Of a stretch of 64,000 bases of DNA, positions 52,951 to 63,295 are shown one piece after another (the first letter of the stretch is position 1; every line of letters starts with the position of its first letter). The notes under the pieces were generated by a model that was not told the origin of the DNA, made no database searches, and saw nothing but the letters and a program-made list of their open reading frames with translations. This DNA is from a bacterium (GTDB lineage: Bacteria > Hydrothermota > UBA3073 > JACQXS01 > JAQTXJ01), in contig JAQUPX010000003.1 in the NCBI GenBank assembly GCA_028716385.1, forward strand, positions 1 to 64,000. The letters are read 5' to 3'. A program made the translations under genes and the position numbers.

Positions 52951-55900
52951 TTACTTCATCAATATGAGTTTCTTCGTTTCCTTATAGTCACCTGCTTTGA
53001 ATTTGATAAAATAAATTCCTTCACGAAGCTCCCCCTCTTTTATATTAACCGTGTAATAGCCCTTTTCTTTGACATCCGAATAAAAGTTTTTAACCAATCT
53101 ACCGGATACATCATAAATCTTCAAAGAAATATTCGCTTTTTCAGGTAAGCCATACTTAATTATAGTACTCTTCATAGAAGGATTTGGAGATGGTGAGAAT
53201 AATACAAATTTATCAGGGAATAAAGATTTCGCTTCTGTGCCTACACTTACTATTACAAACTTAACTGGTTCAACGTAAGAGCCTTCATCAGGGTCATCAG
53301 AAGAAATCGTAAGAGAACCAAGATGCGTTCCACTTCCAAGCCCGGCGTGATTAACTATTACAGTAACACTCTGAGAGCTACCAGGCGTAACCGTAAAACT
53401 TGTAGGAGCTACCGAAGCAATCCATGTTTGGTTCTTAGTAATATTACTTACATGCAAATTTGCCCAACCATCGTTTCTGACCGTCATTGTTTTTGAGGTG
53501 TCCTGGGGTCCCCCATAAGACACAATGGCACGAATGAAATAAGTTCTATTAAGTGTGGTGCTCCAAGAAGAACCATTATAATTCCATGCTCTACTGTTAG
53601 ATATATCAGTTGCCCCAATAGATGCAATAGTATCTATCATATTAAATCCCGCAATAAAATCACTAGTCACATGTATATTATAAGAAGAAACATCTGTTGT
53701 ATTCCACCCCTGTCCAATTGAAGACACATTGCCCGTTTCTAACAACTGACTCCCAGGAGCACTCCCAGTCCAGTTATAAAGCCCTACCTTATATGTCTGA
53801 GCTTTTCTACAGTATATCTGAATAGCCATTATCTTACAAGCCTGTGTAGGACTCATACGAGAAGCCATCCTTTTCCCAGAACCCCACCAATAAGACACCG
53901 TAAACGTTCCACTATCATATATAAGCGTGTCAAGGGCATCTTTAGAAGACAAGGATGCAAAAATCAATTCAGGTTGTTCATTTTTTTCAACTACCATTAA
54001 AGGAGCGGATTTTTTACTTTCATTAACTTTATATGCAGGGGCATTATAGGTTTCTTTTAATGGAGAAGAAAGATTCTTTTTTCCACTATAATCCCATAAA
54101 AACCTTAAGGTATCTTCGGTTACCGCTATATCTGGCAGACAGTCGTTTATTACTGGAGTACGGTATAGTCTAAATGCACTGTAAGGATTATCGGTAAATC
54201 TTGAGTAAAAGACTTCACAACGATCAGCATTTCTTGCAATAGGAAAGGGGGCATCTTTTTGAGAACACAGGGTGTCACAGATAGGAAATTCTTTTATTAC
54301 TTCTCCGGAAGTATCAACAAAAGCCCCGTAAATATCATAAGTTAAAGAGTCGTTTCTCTTGTCTTTCCATGTGATTATATATTTTTGTCCATCCCAAACC
54401 CCACAGATTGAAGCCGTTTTTTGGGAGTTACAAACAAGAAAATAAGAAAGAGTATTTCCCTGAGGAGTAACATGTTTTCCACATATATTACCGCTACCAT
54501 CTTGATATAGGACTAAATAATTTATCCCATTGAATAATACAAAAGGAGATGTACCAATAGAGTTTATAGTAAATGGAGAAGCATCTATTATAGTTCCTGT
54601 TGGAGAAATTCTTTTACCTAATATTCCGCTCCCTGTTTTTTGGTATACAACTAAGAAATTAGTTCCGTCAAATGCAATGTCAGGGGAACTCACATCATGA
54701 TTCTGGTCGCTACCCAAGGTAATAATCAAAGAAGAATCATCAGCAACAACTCCAGAGGTATCTACTCTAATTCCACGGATGCAGTACCCACTTAATGGGT
54801 ATCTTCCATCTCTCCATACTAAAAAATAGATTCCGTTTCCATAAGCTATTTGCTTGGCATCTTGATAGCCTCCCTCTGTACAAATAGGGAACCCACTTGG
54901 GTTTAACACAGTCCCGTCTTTTTTAACCCGCATCCCATGAATATCTGTATAAGTATAGCCTGAAGGATTCTCTTCATAAGCAACTAAATAATTATTACCA
55001 TCAAATGCAATGGAATAAGACACTAAAAAGGAATCCACTCCAGCAGTAAGATTAATGCTAGTGTCTAAAACATTTCCCAAAGTGTCTAAATGGCATCCAT
55101 AAATATCATTAGTATTAGTTCTATTTTCTTCCCAAATCATAAAATATTTTTCACCATCAAAGCATCCTGTGGGCGAACTTTGAGTCTGGACAGCATATGA
55201 TAAAGGAAAGTTATTAGTGTCAATTGCTGTTCCTGTAGAAGTTATTCTATTTCCAAAAATCCCGACCTCTAATCCTCCTACTGATTTAATATTTTGTGAC
55301 CCCGCTATAAAGTAATTACTTCCATTAGAAGTCGCAATATAATTACTGAGCCATCCTATTTTGTCAGAAGAAATGTTAGCAAAACTCCCGGAGGGTTGAA
55401 CAATAACACCTCTTGTCCCATAGAACCCCGCTAACACAAGCCAATTTTGTCCATTTGAAGCAACTTGTGTTGTCGAATTTCCTGCCCCTGTCCCCAAGTC
55501 AATACACTGAATAACAGTTCCATTGGTACTTACGCGTTGCCCTTCAAAGTAGTATGGATCGCTTGCATAACAGCCTGTAACTAAATAATCTGTTCCATTA
55601 AACCCAACAGAAAGACCAGCACTATAAAGACCATCTCCATAGGGAATTTCTTTTACTGTATCAATGACTTGTAAGGACGAATCCATCATTATTCCAAATT
55701 TGGTAGTTACGAGAAGATAAGATTTGTTTCCATACGCTATTGAAAAATTTGTACTTCCAGAATTAATTTTAATAATAGGAACAGGAGCAGAGTCAACTAA
55801 AATTCCATTTTTATTTACTCGACTGCTATAAAAAATAGAATCATGAGAATTTTGCCATATCACTATATAATTTTTCCCGTCAAAAATAGCAGAAACATCA

Positions 55901-56373
55901 CGAGGATATTGAAAATTAATATTTGCATCTACTTCTATAGGAATTGGTGTAGACGTTTTAATTACTCCATTATTATCTACTATTAATCCATAAATATCAC
56001 AAAAAGTATTAGAAGTCCCAGGATTATAGAGCACTCCATAGGCAATAAAAAAATTGTTGCTATCAGAAGTAACTGAATAACGAGAACAGTTTTCTCCATC
56101 CACCTTTAATTTGAGACCCAATGTATCAAGCACTGTCCCCGAAGGCGTAACTCTTGTTCCATAAAGTTCATATATGCTATTTATATATTGCACCCCCCTC
56201 CTTTGATCCTGCCAAATCACAAGATAATTTGTTCCGTTGAAAGAAATCTTAGGACTCCCCCTTGCCTTATCTGGAAAAGTATATATTATTTTAGGATCTA
56301 CCATTTGTTCTGGTAGAGTTTTAGCAGAAGATAAGAAATTTATAATATACATCAAAATAATTAAGCTATTCAT
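52951..56373 (-). CDS. 1140-residue secreted repeat protein with sorting tail
   Basis: The start is ATG 56373, preceded by AGGAGGAAAG, and the product has a signal-like MNSLIILMYIINFLSS. About 14 copies of a repeat of roughly 50-60 residues follow, of the form 'ISFNGTNYLVIWQDxRxxx.DIYGxRVxxxGTVLDxxxxxIxxxx', with Y-L/F-V-x-W and D-x-R motifs, resembling beta-propeller blades. Residues of about 780-950 form a beta-rich domain and 970-1050 a HYDIN/choice-of-anchor-like domain (MTVRNDGWANLHVSNIT, LGSLTISSDDPDEGSYVEPV). The C-terminal sorting tail has ISLKIYDVSGRLVKNF and GIYFIKFKAGDYKET. It is cell-surface exposed by inference. Confidence 0.82.
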   Translation of the reverse strand: MNSLIILMYIINFLSSAKTLPEQMVDPKIIYTFPDKARGSPKISFNGTNYLVIWQDQRRGVQYINSIYELYGTRVTPSGTVLDTLGLKLKVDGENCSRYSVTSDSNNFFIAYGVLYNPGTSNTFCDIYGLIVDNNGVIKTSTPIPIEVDANINFQYPRDVSAIFDGKNYIVIWQNSHDSIFYSSRVNKNGILVDSAPVPIIKINSGSTNFSIAYGNKSYLLVTTKFGIMMDSSLQVIDTVKEIPYGDGLYSAGLSVGFNGTDYLVTGCYASDPYYFEGQRVSTNGTVIQCIDLGTGAGNSTTQVASNGQNWLVLAGFYGTRGVIVQPSGSFANISSDKIGWLSNYIATSNGSNYFIAGSQNIKSVGGLEVGIFGNRITSTGTAIDTNNFPLSYAVQTQSSPTGCFDGEKYFMIWEENRTNTNDIYGCHLDTLGNVLDTSINLTAGVDSFLVSYSIAFDGNNYLVAYEENPSGYTYTDIHGMRVKKDGTVLNPSGFPICTEGGYQDAKQIAYGNGIYFLVWRDGRYPLSGYCIRGIRVDTSGVVADDSSLIITLGSDQNHDVSSPDIAFDGTNFLVVYQKTGSGILGKRISPTGTIIDASPFTINSIGTSPFVLFNGINYLVLYQDGSGNICGKHVTPQGNTLSYFLVCNSQKTASICGVWDGQKYIITWKDKRNDSLTYDIYGAFVDTSGEVIKEFPICDTLCSQKDAPFPIARNADRCEVFYSRFTDNPYSAFRLYRTPVINDCLPDIAVTEDTLRFLWDYSGKKNLSSPLKETYNAPAYKVNESKKSAPLMVVEKNEQPELIFASLSSKDALDTLIYDSGTFTVSYWWGSGKRMASRMSPTQACKIMAIQIYCRKAQTYKVGLYNWTGSAPGSQLLETGNVSSIGQGWNTTDVSSYNIHVTSDFIAGFNMIDTIASIGATDISNSRAWNYNGSSWSTTLNRTYFIRAIVSYGGPQDTSKTMTVRNDGWANLHVSNITKNQTWIASVAPTSFTVTPGSSQSVTVIVNHAGLGSGTHLGSLTISSDDPDEGSYVEPVKFVIVSVGTEAKSLFPDKFVLFSPSPNPSMKSTIIKYGLPEKANISLKIYDVSGRLVKNFYSDVKEKGYYTVNIKEGELREGIYFIKFKAGDYKETKKLILMK

Positions 56374-56415
56374 CTTTCCTCCTAACTTAAAATAATATTT
56401 CAATACAACTAACAA

Positions 56416-56444
56416 TTAATATTCTCAAAACCTATCTTTGTCAA
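56416..56444 (-). promoter_or_regulatory. Promoter of the 1140-residue protein gene (duplicated type)
   Basis: TTGACA (56444-56439), 17-base spacer AAGATAGGTTTTGAGAA, then TATTAA (56421-56416). An almost identical segment precedes the 65-residue gene at 57418-57446. The upstream flanks also match ('ttttttcattc...tcaaaaa'), so about 80 bases are duplicated. Confidence 0.7.
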
Positions 56445-56533
56445 TCTTTAATGCCAACTTTTTTCATTCATTCGGTGAATCAAAAAATTGAGGGGATAAA
56501 ATCTGGTGCCAAATATAGTTCTATTTACTAGGG

Positions 56534-57127
56534 TTACCGTTTTCTAATTAATTGGATAATCCAAAATATGCAGAAAATGGGTGCAAAGAGAATTACCCAT
56601 AATACTCCCCATCTAGTTTTTTTTCCAGTTGAAGAAAGAATAGCATAAGTTATTATAGTTAGGAGAACACCTGCCCAGTATACCCCTGCAAATATACCTG
56701 CTATTCCAGACTGATGTTTAGCTAGGCAAATAAACACTGCAATAAGACTGGAGGAAAGAATACACATACATATAATTTCCATTGTTTCAGGTATCATAAT
56801 TCCTTTACATTTTTCATTTGGGATAAGAAAGATTTCATATTTAGCACTATCAATAGACATCATTCCATCTACATAAAATCCATTTTTCTGTTTCTTCCAA
56901 TTCATCACTAACGTAACATGCCTTCCCTCAGAAAGAAGTGATTCGCATTCTGATATTATTGTATCATCTACAGCATCGTATTGTTTATGAAATGAAAGCT
57001 TATTTATTAAATCAATGGTTTCCCCAATTGTATCAGATGTTACAATGAGAACTTTCCCTTCATATTTTTCTATCAACTTATCAATTTCTTGTGCAATCTC
57101 TTCAACTTTTGCTCCCTTGTCATTCAT
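56534..57127 (-). CDS. Hypothetical membrane protein with three C-terminal TM segments
   Basis: This 197-residue protein has GGAGGGGGAAGAA before the ATG. Residues 1-110 are soluble (VEEIAQEIDKLIEKYEGKVL, then VTLVMNWKKQKNGFYVDGMM). Residues of about 120-195 hold three hydrophobic segments (EIICMCILSSSLIAVFICLA, AGIFAGVYWAGVLLTIITYA, VLWVILFAPIFCIFWIIQLI). No family recognised. It lies downstream of the 65-residue gene, apparently on the same transcript, within the tRNA-flanked interval. Confidence 0.6.
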   Translation of the reverse strand: MNDKGAKVEEIAQEIDKLIEKYEGKVLIVTSDTIGETIDLINKLSFHKQYDAVDDTIISECESLLSEGRHVTLVMNWKKQKNGFYVDGMMSIDSAKYEIFLIPNEKCKGIMIPETMEIICMCILSSSLIAVFICLAKHQSGIAGIFAGVYWAGVLLTIITYAILSSTGKKTRWGVLWVILFAPIFCIFWIIQLIRKR

Positions 57128-57178
57128 TTCTTCCCCCTCCCGCCAGTATATATATGTATTCTACGCTTTAAGTTTTGA

Positions 57179-57376
57179 CTACTTATTATACACAAATGCT
57201 TCTGCTTTTTGCATTGCTTCTCCTGCAGAGGATGCCTTTCCAACATGTGTTCCACCACCCCAGCTACCAAAAGAGCCCAGGGAATATACATAAACATCGT
57301 GACTAACCGCATCCCACTTAACCTGCCAAGGATGACCACTGCCAGATTTAACCGTTCCTATTTCATTTGCTGCCAT
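57179..57376 (-). CDS. Small hypothetical protein (65 residues)
   Basis: ATG 57376 has AGGAGGGGAA upstream and a good promoter at 57418-57446. The product is MAANEIGTVKSGSGHPWQVK followed by WDAVSHDVYVYSLGSFGSWG and ends in AGEAMQKAEAFVYNK. A glycine/serine-rich middle is flanked by 'VKWD' and 'KAxxAxEAMxKAEAF', suggesting a small beta-hairpin protein with a C-terminal helix. No family name is known to me. A longer frame on the same strand (57124-57339) is a shadow. Confidence 0.6.
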   Translation of the reverse strand: MAANEIGTVKSGSGHPWQVKWDAVSHDVYVYSLGSFGSWGGGTHVGKASSAGEAMQKAEAFVYNK

Positions 57377-57417
57377 TTCCCCTCCTAGTTAAAATTATCT
57401 TTTAACAAGACGAGTAC

Positions 57418-57446
57418 TCAATATTCTCAAAACCTATCTTTGTCAA
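57418..57446 (-). promoter_or_regulatory. Promoter of the 65-residue gene (duplicated type)
   Basis: TTGACA (57446-57441), spacer AAGATAGGTTTTGAGAA (17 bases), TATTGA (57423-57418). The spacer is identical to that of the promoter at 56416-56444, implying duplication and co-regulation of the 65-residue gene and the 1140-residue secreted protein. Confidence 0.7.
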
Positions 57447-57646
57447 TCTTTAAAACCTTTTTTCATTCCTTCTGTAAATCAAAAATTTGAGAATAAAATT
57501 TCTGTGACATATCTGTGCCATATGAAACTAAAAACCTCTAAAATTATAAAAATCATAATAAATATAACAAATGGATTTTAGACAGAAATAAGAGGAATTT
57601 AGGGGAGAATTCAAGTCCTACTTATGTTTACGGTTTTCCTTCTTTT

Positions 57647-57692
57647 CGGTTTTGTAAACCGCAGGTCGAAGGTTCGATTCCTTTCGCCAGCT
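57647..57692 (+). mobile_element. tRNA-Thr 3' half fragment (candidate attachment-site remnant)
   Basis: These 46 bases match the 3' half of tRNA-Thr at 49749-49794 except for two changes: anticodon CGT becomes TGT and acceptor GGC becomes AGC. It runs from the anticodon stem to the discriminator base; the D arm and 5' acceptor strand are absent, so it is not a working tRNA. This direct-repeat pair is what tRNA-targeting integration leaves behind. The changes fit derivation from a different Thr isoacceptor (TGT). Confidence 0.75.
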
Positions 57693-57732
57693 ATCTATCT
57701 GCACTATCTACACCCCCTCAATTCTTTTTTTC

Positions 57733-59200
<1,468 letters not shown>

Positions 59201-59363
59201 ATCAAAGATTAACCCTAAACTGTTATGGAATCCTGCCAATCTTTCATCTTCTGACTTTGAATTTACATGGGATTTGATAGTATTGCTATAGTCCAAAACA
59301 AGAAGATTTGATCTGTATTTCTAATTTTTAATATTTGATTTTTAATTTGATACTGGAGGAACT

Positions 59364-59747
59364 ATGAAAATTACACCCGTAGAATTAAAAAATATTGAAT
59401 TCAAAAAAACAATGCACGGTTTTGACCAGAAAGAAGTTACATCTTGCATTGAATCCGTAGCCCAGGCTTTTGAAGAACTTGTAATTGAAAAAAATAACCT
59501 TGTTGAAGAACTAAAAAAATATAAACAAAAAGCTCAATACCAGGAAAACATATCTACCGAAATACAGGATATGCTCAATAAAGCAAAAGAAGAAGCTAAT
59601 TCAATTCTTGAAATGGCTAATTCCGAAAAACAAGCCATTCTATCTGAAATATCCTCACTGAAAAACGAACATTCCGAATTTATTGCCCAATTTAAGTTTC
59701 TGCTCAACTCTTATATGCTGACGATTGATAAAATGGTCAATAAATAG
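59364..59747 (+). CDS. DivIVA-domain protein
   Basis: This 127-residue protein begins MKITPVELKNIEFKKTMHGF and continues DQKEVTSCIE, the conserved DivIVA N-terminus (the 'F-x-x-x-x-x-G-Y/F-D-x-x-E-V' motif) that binds curved membranes, followed by a coiled coil to the end. DivIVA/GpsB-type proteins organise division or wall synthesis. It has a clear site CTGGAGGAACT before ATG and is followed by gatA after 21 bases. It is short compared with the 160-230 residues of most family members. Confidence 0.85.
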   Translation: MKITPVELKNIEFKKTMHGFDQKEVTSCIESVAQAFEELVIEKNNLVEELKKYKQKAQYQENISTEIQDMLNKAKEEANSILEMANSEKQAILSEISSLKNEHSEFIAQFKFLLNSYMLTIDKMVNK

Positions 59748-59768
59748 CAAATCTAAAACCGGAACAAT

Positions 59769-61196
59769 ATGAACAGGCTACTAAACACTGATATTTCCAC
59801 ACTTAACCAAAAACTTAAAACCCGCGAAATAACCTGCACAGAACTTATTACTGAGACATTTAATAATATCCATAAAAGTAAACTAAATTCATATATCACT
59901 CTTATGGAAGAATCCGCACTCAAAAAAGCTTCTTCCCTTGATAAAAATTCTGATTTCAACCATCTCTTAACGGGAATTCCCATCGCAATAAAAGATAATA
60001 TATGTATTCGTAACTTTCCTACAACCTGCGGTTCCAAAATACTTAAAGATTTTATTCCTCCTTATAACGCAACCGTAATAGACAAATTGGAATCACTTAA
60101 TGCTATATTTGTAGGCAAAACGAACCTTGATGAATTCGCAATGGGTTCCTCTACCGAAAATTCCGCTTTTAACCCGACTCTTAATCCTTATAACCCAAAC
60201 CTTGTTCCCGGTGGTTCTTCAGGTGGCTCTGCTGCCACTGTAAAAGCAAACGAATCAATTTGCGCTCTTGGTTCGGATACAGGCGGCTCAATCAGACAAC
60301 CCGCTGCATTCTGCGGAGTCGTTGGATTGAAACCAACATATGGACTCGTATCAAGATACGGTCTTGTCGCATTCGCCTCTTCTCTAGACCAGATAGGCCC
60401 AATTACTCATTGCGCAAAAGATTCTGCTATCCTTCTCGACGCTATCGCGGGAGAAGACCCAAAAGACTCAACCAGTCGTAATTCTAAACAAACAGGACAA
60501 TATTTCAACAAACTAAATCCTGAAATTAAAAATCTAAAAATCGGCATTCCAAAAGAATATTTTGTTGAAGGAATTGCCCCTGAAATTAAAGAGAAAATTC
60601 TCTCTACTGCCAAACTTATGGAACAGTCGGGAGCCGTATTATATGATATCTCCTTACCCAATACCGAATATGCTATTGCCATTTATTATCTAATCGCCAC
60701 GGCAGAAGCTTCTTCAAATCTTGCAAGATATGATGGCGTAAAATATGGTTATAGAATCCCGGAATCGGAAAACTTAAAAACAATGTACGAGTTTACAAAA
60801 GAACAGGGTTTTGGGAAAGAAGTCAAAAGACGAATAATGCTGGGAACTTTTGGCTTACAATCGGGATATTATGACGAATACTACAATAAAGCCTGTAAAG
60901 TAAGAAATCTTATAGCATCCGACTTTGAAACTGCTTTTAAGAAAGTTGATATTATCTTAACTCCCTCAACACCAACATTACCATTCAAAATCGGGGAACG
61001 AATAACCGATCCTTTGCAAATGTATTTAAGTGACATTTTTACGGTTAGCGTAAATCTTGCAGGTTTGCCGGCAATATCTTTCAAATGCGGAGAATATAAT
61101 GGATTGCCTATAGGAGCCCAATTAATCGGGAAACCATTCAGCGAACAACTACTTCTAAATACCACGTACGCTTACGAACAAATAACTGCAATTTAA
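59769..61196 (+). CDS. gatA: Asp/Glu-tRNA(Asn/Gln) amidotransferase subunit A
   Basis: GatA supplies ammonia for conversion of Glu-tRNAGln or Asp-tRNAAsn. The 475-residue protein shows the amidase triad: Lys in GIPIAIKDNICI, the cis-Ser in PGGSSGGSAATV and the nucleophile Ser in SDTGGSIRQPAAFCGV. FASSLDQIGPI and AGLPAISFKCGEYNGLPIGA complete the family signature. GatB and GatC are not in the window. It converges on the minus-strand gene at 61193-61939, overlapping it by four bases. Confidence 0.97.
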   Translation: MNRLLNTDISTLNQKLKTREITCTELITETFNNIHKSKLNSYITLMEESALKKASSLDKNSDFNHLLTGIPIAIKDNICIRNFPTTCGSKILKDFIPPYNATVIDKLESLNAIFVGKTNLDEFAMGSSTENSAFNPTLNPYNPNLVPGGSSGGSAATVKANESICALGSDTGGSIRQPAAFCGVVGLKPTYGLVSRYGLVAFASSLDQIGPITHCAKDSAILLDAIAGEDPKDSTSRNSKQTGQYFNKLNPEIKNLKIGIPKEYFVEGIAPEIKEKILSTAKLMEQSGAVLYDISLPNTEYAIAIYYLIATAEASSNLARYDGVKYGYRIPESENLKTMYEFTKEQGFGKEVKRRIMLGTFGLQSGYYDEYYNKACKVRNLIASDFETAFKKVDIILTPSTPTLPFKIGERITDPLQMYLSDIFTVSVNLAGLPAISFKCGEYNGLPIGAQLIGKPFSEQLLLNTTYAYEQITAI

Positions 61197-61939
61197 TTTT
61201 CAATTACCTTCCTGCATCTTTTTACATATTCTTCGTTCAATCCACCCAACCTAAATATTATTACCTCGTTTACTCCGAATTCTTTTACTATTTTCAAATC
61301 TTCTTCAAGTTCATCAGGAGTAAGAATTGGTTCCGAACCGCCCACCCCAATAGCCGTGCAGCCTAACCCCATCTTAAACCTATTACCGTATTTTTTTATC
61401 CCAATTTCACAGAAATTTCGTAGCTTTTCAACCATCCCCTTCCTATCCAATTTCCCTATGAGACTCGTATATACCATTTTTGCAACGGTTGCCGTTTCAC
61501 TCTCATAAGTAAGTCCCCAGAATTTCAACCGTTTTTCTATACCCGGTAATTCAATAAGTACAAGCTTATGGCCGTTCGTATCTACAAACTCTTTTATAAA
61601 TCTCTTATTTCTAAAAAAGTTCAATGATTCCGTAAAATAAAGATGTTTTGCATGTGTCGGGTTTTCTAAATCCAACATAAGTTCAATCTTTTCATTTCTG
61701 ACTTCATTCAACACCCTTTGTAATGCTCTCCTTTTTGTAAATGGAGAAATCCAGTACCCTTCATCGTTTTTCAGGACAGGCCAGTAAACAAGAGGTATTT
61801 TTAACTTTTTCTCAAAATCACGAAACTCACTTAAACTATGGGATACTATATAAATTTTTGTATTAAAAGATTCGGGAATAAGTTTGATTTTCTCAAGATT
61901 CTCATCCGTAGGAAACTCTTCAAAAAAACTTATATTCAT
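61193..61939 (-). CDS. Hypothetical protein (TIM-barrel-like)
   Basis: This 248-residue protein starts MNISFFEEFPTDENLEKIKL. The alternating pattern (YIVSHSLSEF, IPLVYWPVL, IELMLDLENP, KLVLIELPG, FKMGLGCTAIG and EVIIFRLGGL strands, each followed by a helix) suggests a TIM barrel with the putative ligand loop GLGCTAIGVGGSEP. No family name is recognised. It lies upstream of nothing obvious on this strand and overlaps the gatA 3' end by four bases; the thioredoxin gene is 32 bases further up. Function unknown. Confidence 0.55.
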   Translation of the reverse strand: MNISFFEEFPTDENLEKIKLIPESFNTKIYIVSHSLSEFRDFEKKLKIPLVYWPVLKNDEGYWISPFTKRRALQRVLNEVRNEKIELMLDLENPTHAKHLYFTESLNFFRNKRFIKEFVDTNGHKLVLIELPGIEKRLKFWGLTYESETATVAKMVYTSLIGKLDRKGMVEKLRNFCEIGIKKYGNRFKMGLGCTAIGVGGSEPILTPDELEEDLKIVKEFGVNEVIIFRLGGLNEEYVKRCRKVIEN

Positions 61940-61970
61940 ATTCTCTAATCTTTCCGTTATCCGGACACTG

Positions 61971-62294
61971 TTAACAATTCACTAAATACGGTTCTATTTT
62001 CTTTTTTAAATCTTCTGCCGGCATTGCTCCAATCATCTGTTCTACAAGTTTTCCATCCTTAAAAATAATCAATGTTGGTATGCTTCTTATCCCATAAGTC
62101 TCCGATACATTAGGGCTATCATCTACATTAGCTTTACATACTTTAATTTTCCCTTCGTATTCCTGGGCAATTTTTTCTACTATCGGCCCAATCATCCTGC
62201 ACGCGCCACACCAGGGCGCCCAAAAATCTACCAATACTGCAAGTTTTGGATCCTTTATACCTTCATTGAAATTGGAATCCGTAAGTTCACACAT
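61971..62294 (-). CDS. trxA: Thioredoxin
   Basis: This is a 107-residue cytosolic thioredoxin, ATG 62294 preceded by GAGGAGG. It has ALVDFWAPWCGACRMIGPIV with the active site WCGAC instead of the usual WCGPC, then KANVDDSPNVSETYGIRSIP with the conserved cis-Pro (SIPT) and IIFKDGKLVEQMIGAMPAEDL. The Pro to Ala change is expected to make the redox potential less reducing, though related natural variants exist. It lies 32 bases upstream of the TIM-barrel-like gene on the same strand. Confidence 0.93.
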   Translation of the reverse strand: MCELTDSNFNEGIKDPKLAVLVDFWAPWCGACRMIGPIVEKIAQEYEGKIKVCKANVDDSPNVSETYGIRSIPTLIIFKDGKLVEQMIGAMPAEDLKKKIEPYLVNC

Positions 62295-62659
62295 CGTTCC
62301 TCCTCGTGTTATTGTTTTAGTCAATTATAGAATACTCTATTTATATTTTCTTTAATACCTTATACTGTCAAAAAGTCAACCTGTTTTTCAATAATGTTTA
62401 TATAATTAGGAAACACCTGCCTTCGTTAGGCTGGGATTTTCGCAGATAAACAGAATTAAGGACAGAGCATAAAAAAACAACAAAAACATTATCTTCCTGC
62501 GGTAGGCAGGAATTCCCACTGTCACTCCGCCTGAGGCGAACGGGATCTTCGACTTACGCCATGCCTATCGGCAGGCAAGCGGGAATGACAAAATCGGGAG
62601 CAAAAAGAAAGGGCACGGTAACACCGTGCCCCTACGAACAGAAATTATAACCGTTTGTC
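62295..62659. repeat. Intergenic palindromic repeats
   Basis: About 365 bases between trxA and the GyrI-like gene. It contains ATTATCTTCCTGCGGTAGGCAG, CACTCCGCCTGAGGCGAACGGG and ATGCCTATCGGCAGGCAAGC, all members of dispersed palindrome families, and ends in a terminator hairpin at 62602-62631. No gene. Confidence 0.6.
62602..62631 (-). terminator. Rho-independent terminator of the GyrI-like gene
   Basis: The minus strand reads GGGCACGGT-GTT-ACCGTGCCC (62631-62611) then TTTCTTTTT, an excellent 9-bp stem with a three-base loop and T-tail, about 30 bases after the stop at 62660. Confidence 0.8.
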
Positions 62660-63193
62660 TTATTTTTTTACCGGTATTTGTATCTCTGTTAAAAGTGAAT
62701 CTTCCGGAACTTCCTGGGGAGAATTCAAATAAAATTCTCTTCCCGGACCGTCGGGTTTATATCCATTCTTAAATATCCATTTGAATAGTCCTCCCCATGA
62801 AGGACCAACTTTACTATACGCACCTTTATGCACAAGAAAAGCCACTTCTACCGCCGGTATTTCTTTTATCTTTACATCCCCTGTAATTTTTTCTGCAATA
62901 CTATCTGCTACTAGAGTTATTGGAACACACACGTCATATCGACATTTTTCCGGCGCTACCTTTTTGGGGTCATCATAATAAACTCCAAAAGGCGCTCCTG
63001 CAGTTTGAATACCATTTGTTCCTGCATACTGGAAGAGCATTCCCATCGCATTTCCTATATCGGAAAAATTTCCCTGTTTCTCAACAAATAATACCTGCAT
63101 TTTATCCACAGTTTTAACCTGGACATCAGGCAGGTTAGAAGCACATCCCGCCACAAACAAAACGGCTGAAACCGCACAAAAGAACTTCAACAT
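62660..63193 (-). CDS. GyrI-like small-molecule-binding lipoprotein
   Basis: This 177-residue protein has a lipobox VLFVAGCASN (Cys acylation expected), then a GyrI/SOUL-like domain: VQVKTVDKMQVLFVEKQGNF, GMLFQYAGTNGIQTAGAPFGVYYDD, CRYDVCVPITL, VEVAFLVHKGAYSKVGPSWGGLFKWI and REFYLNSPQEVPEDSLLTEI. GyrI-like domains bind small or hydrophobic ligands; a lipoprotein version would act at the envelope. CoaE follows upstream on the same strand with about 100 bases between. Ligand unknown. Confidence 0.85.
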   Translation of the reverse strand: MLKFFCAVSAVLFVAGCASNLPDVQVKTVDKMQVLFVEKQGNFSDIGNAMGMLFQYAGTNGIQTAGAPFGVYYDDPKKVAPEKCRYDVCVPITLVADSIAEKITGDVKIKEIPAVEVAFLVHKGAYSKVGPSWGGLFKWIFKNGYKPDGPGREFYLNSPQEVPEDSLLTEIQIPVKK

Positions 63194-63295
63194 CCTTCCC
63201 CCCTTTATTAATTTATAATGTGTTATAAAACTCCATTTTAAGTAACTCTTTTTTTACACTTGTCAATTAATTTTCAAGGATATCATTTCAATTTG

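Noticed and set aside
57647-57692. A complete tRNA-Thr(TGT) gene
   Set aside because: The 5' acceptor strand and D arm are absent upstream, so it cannot fold into a cloverleaf.
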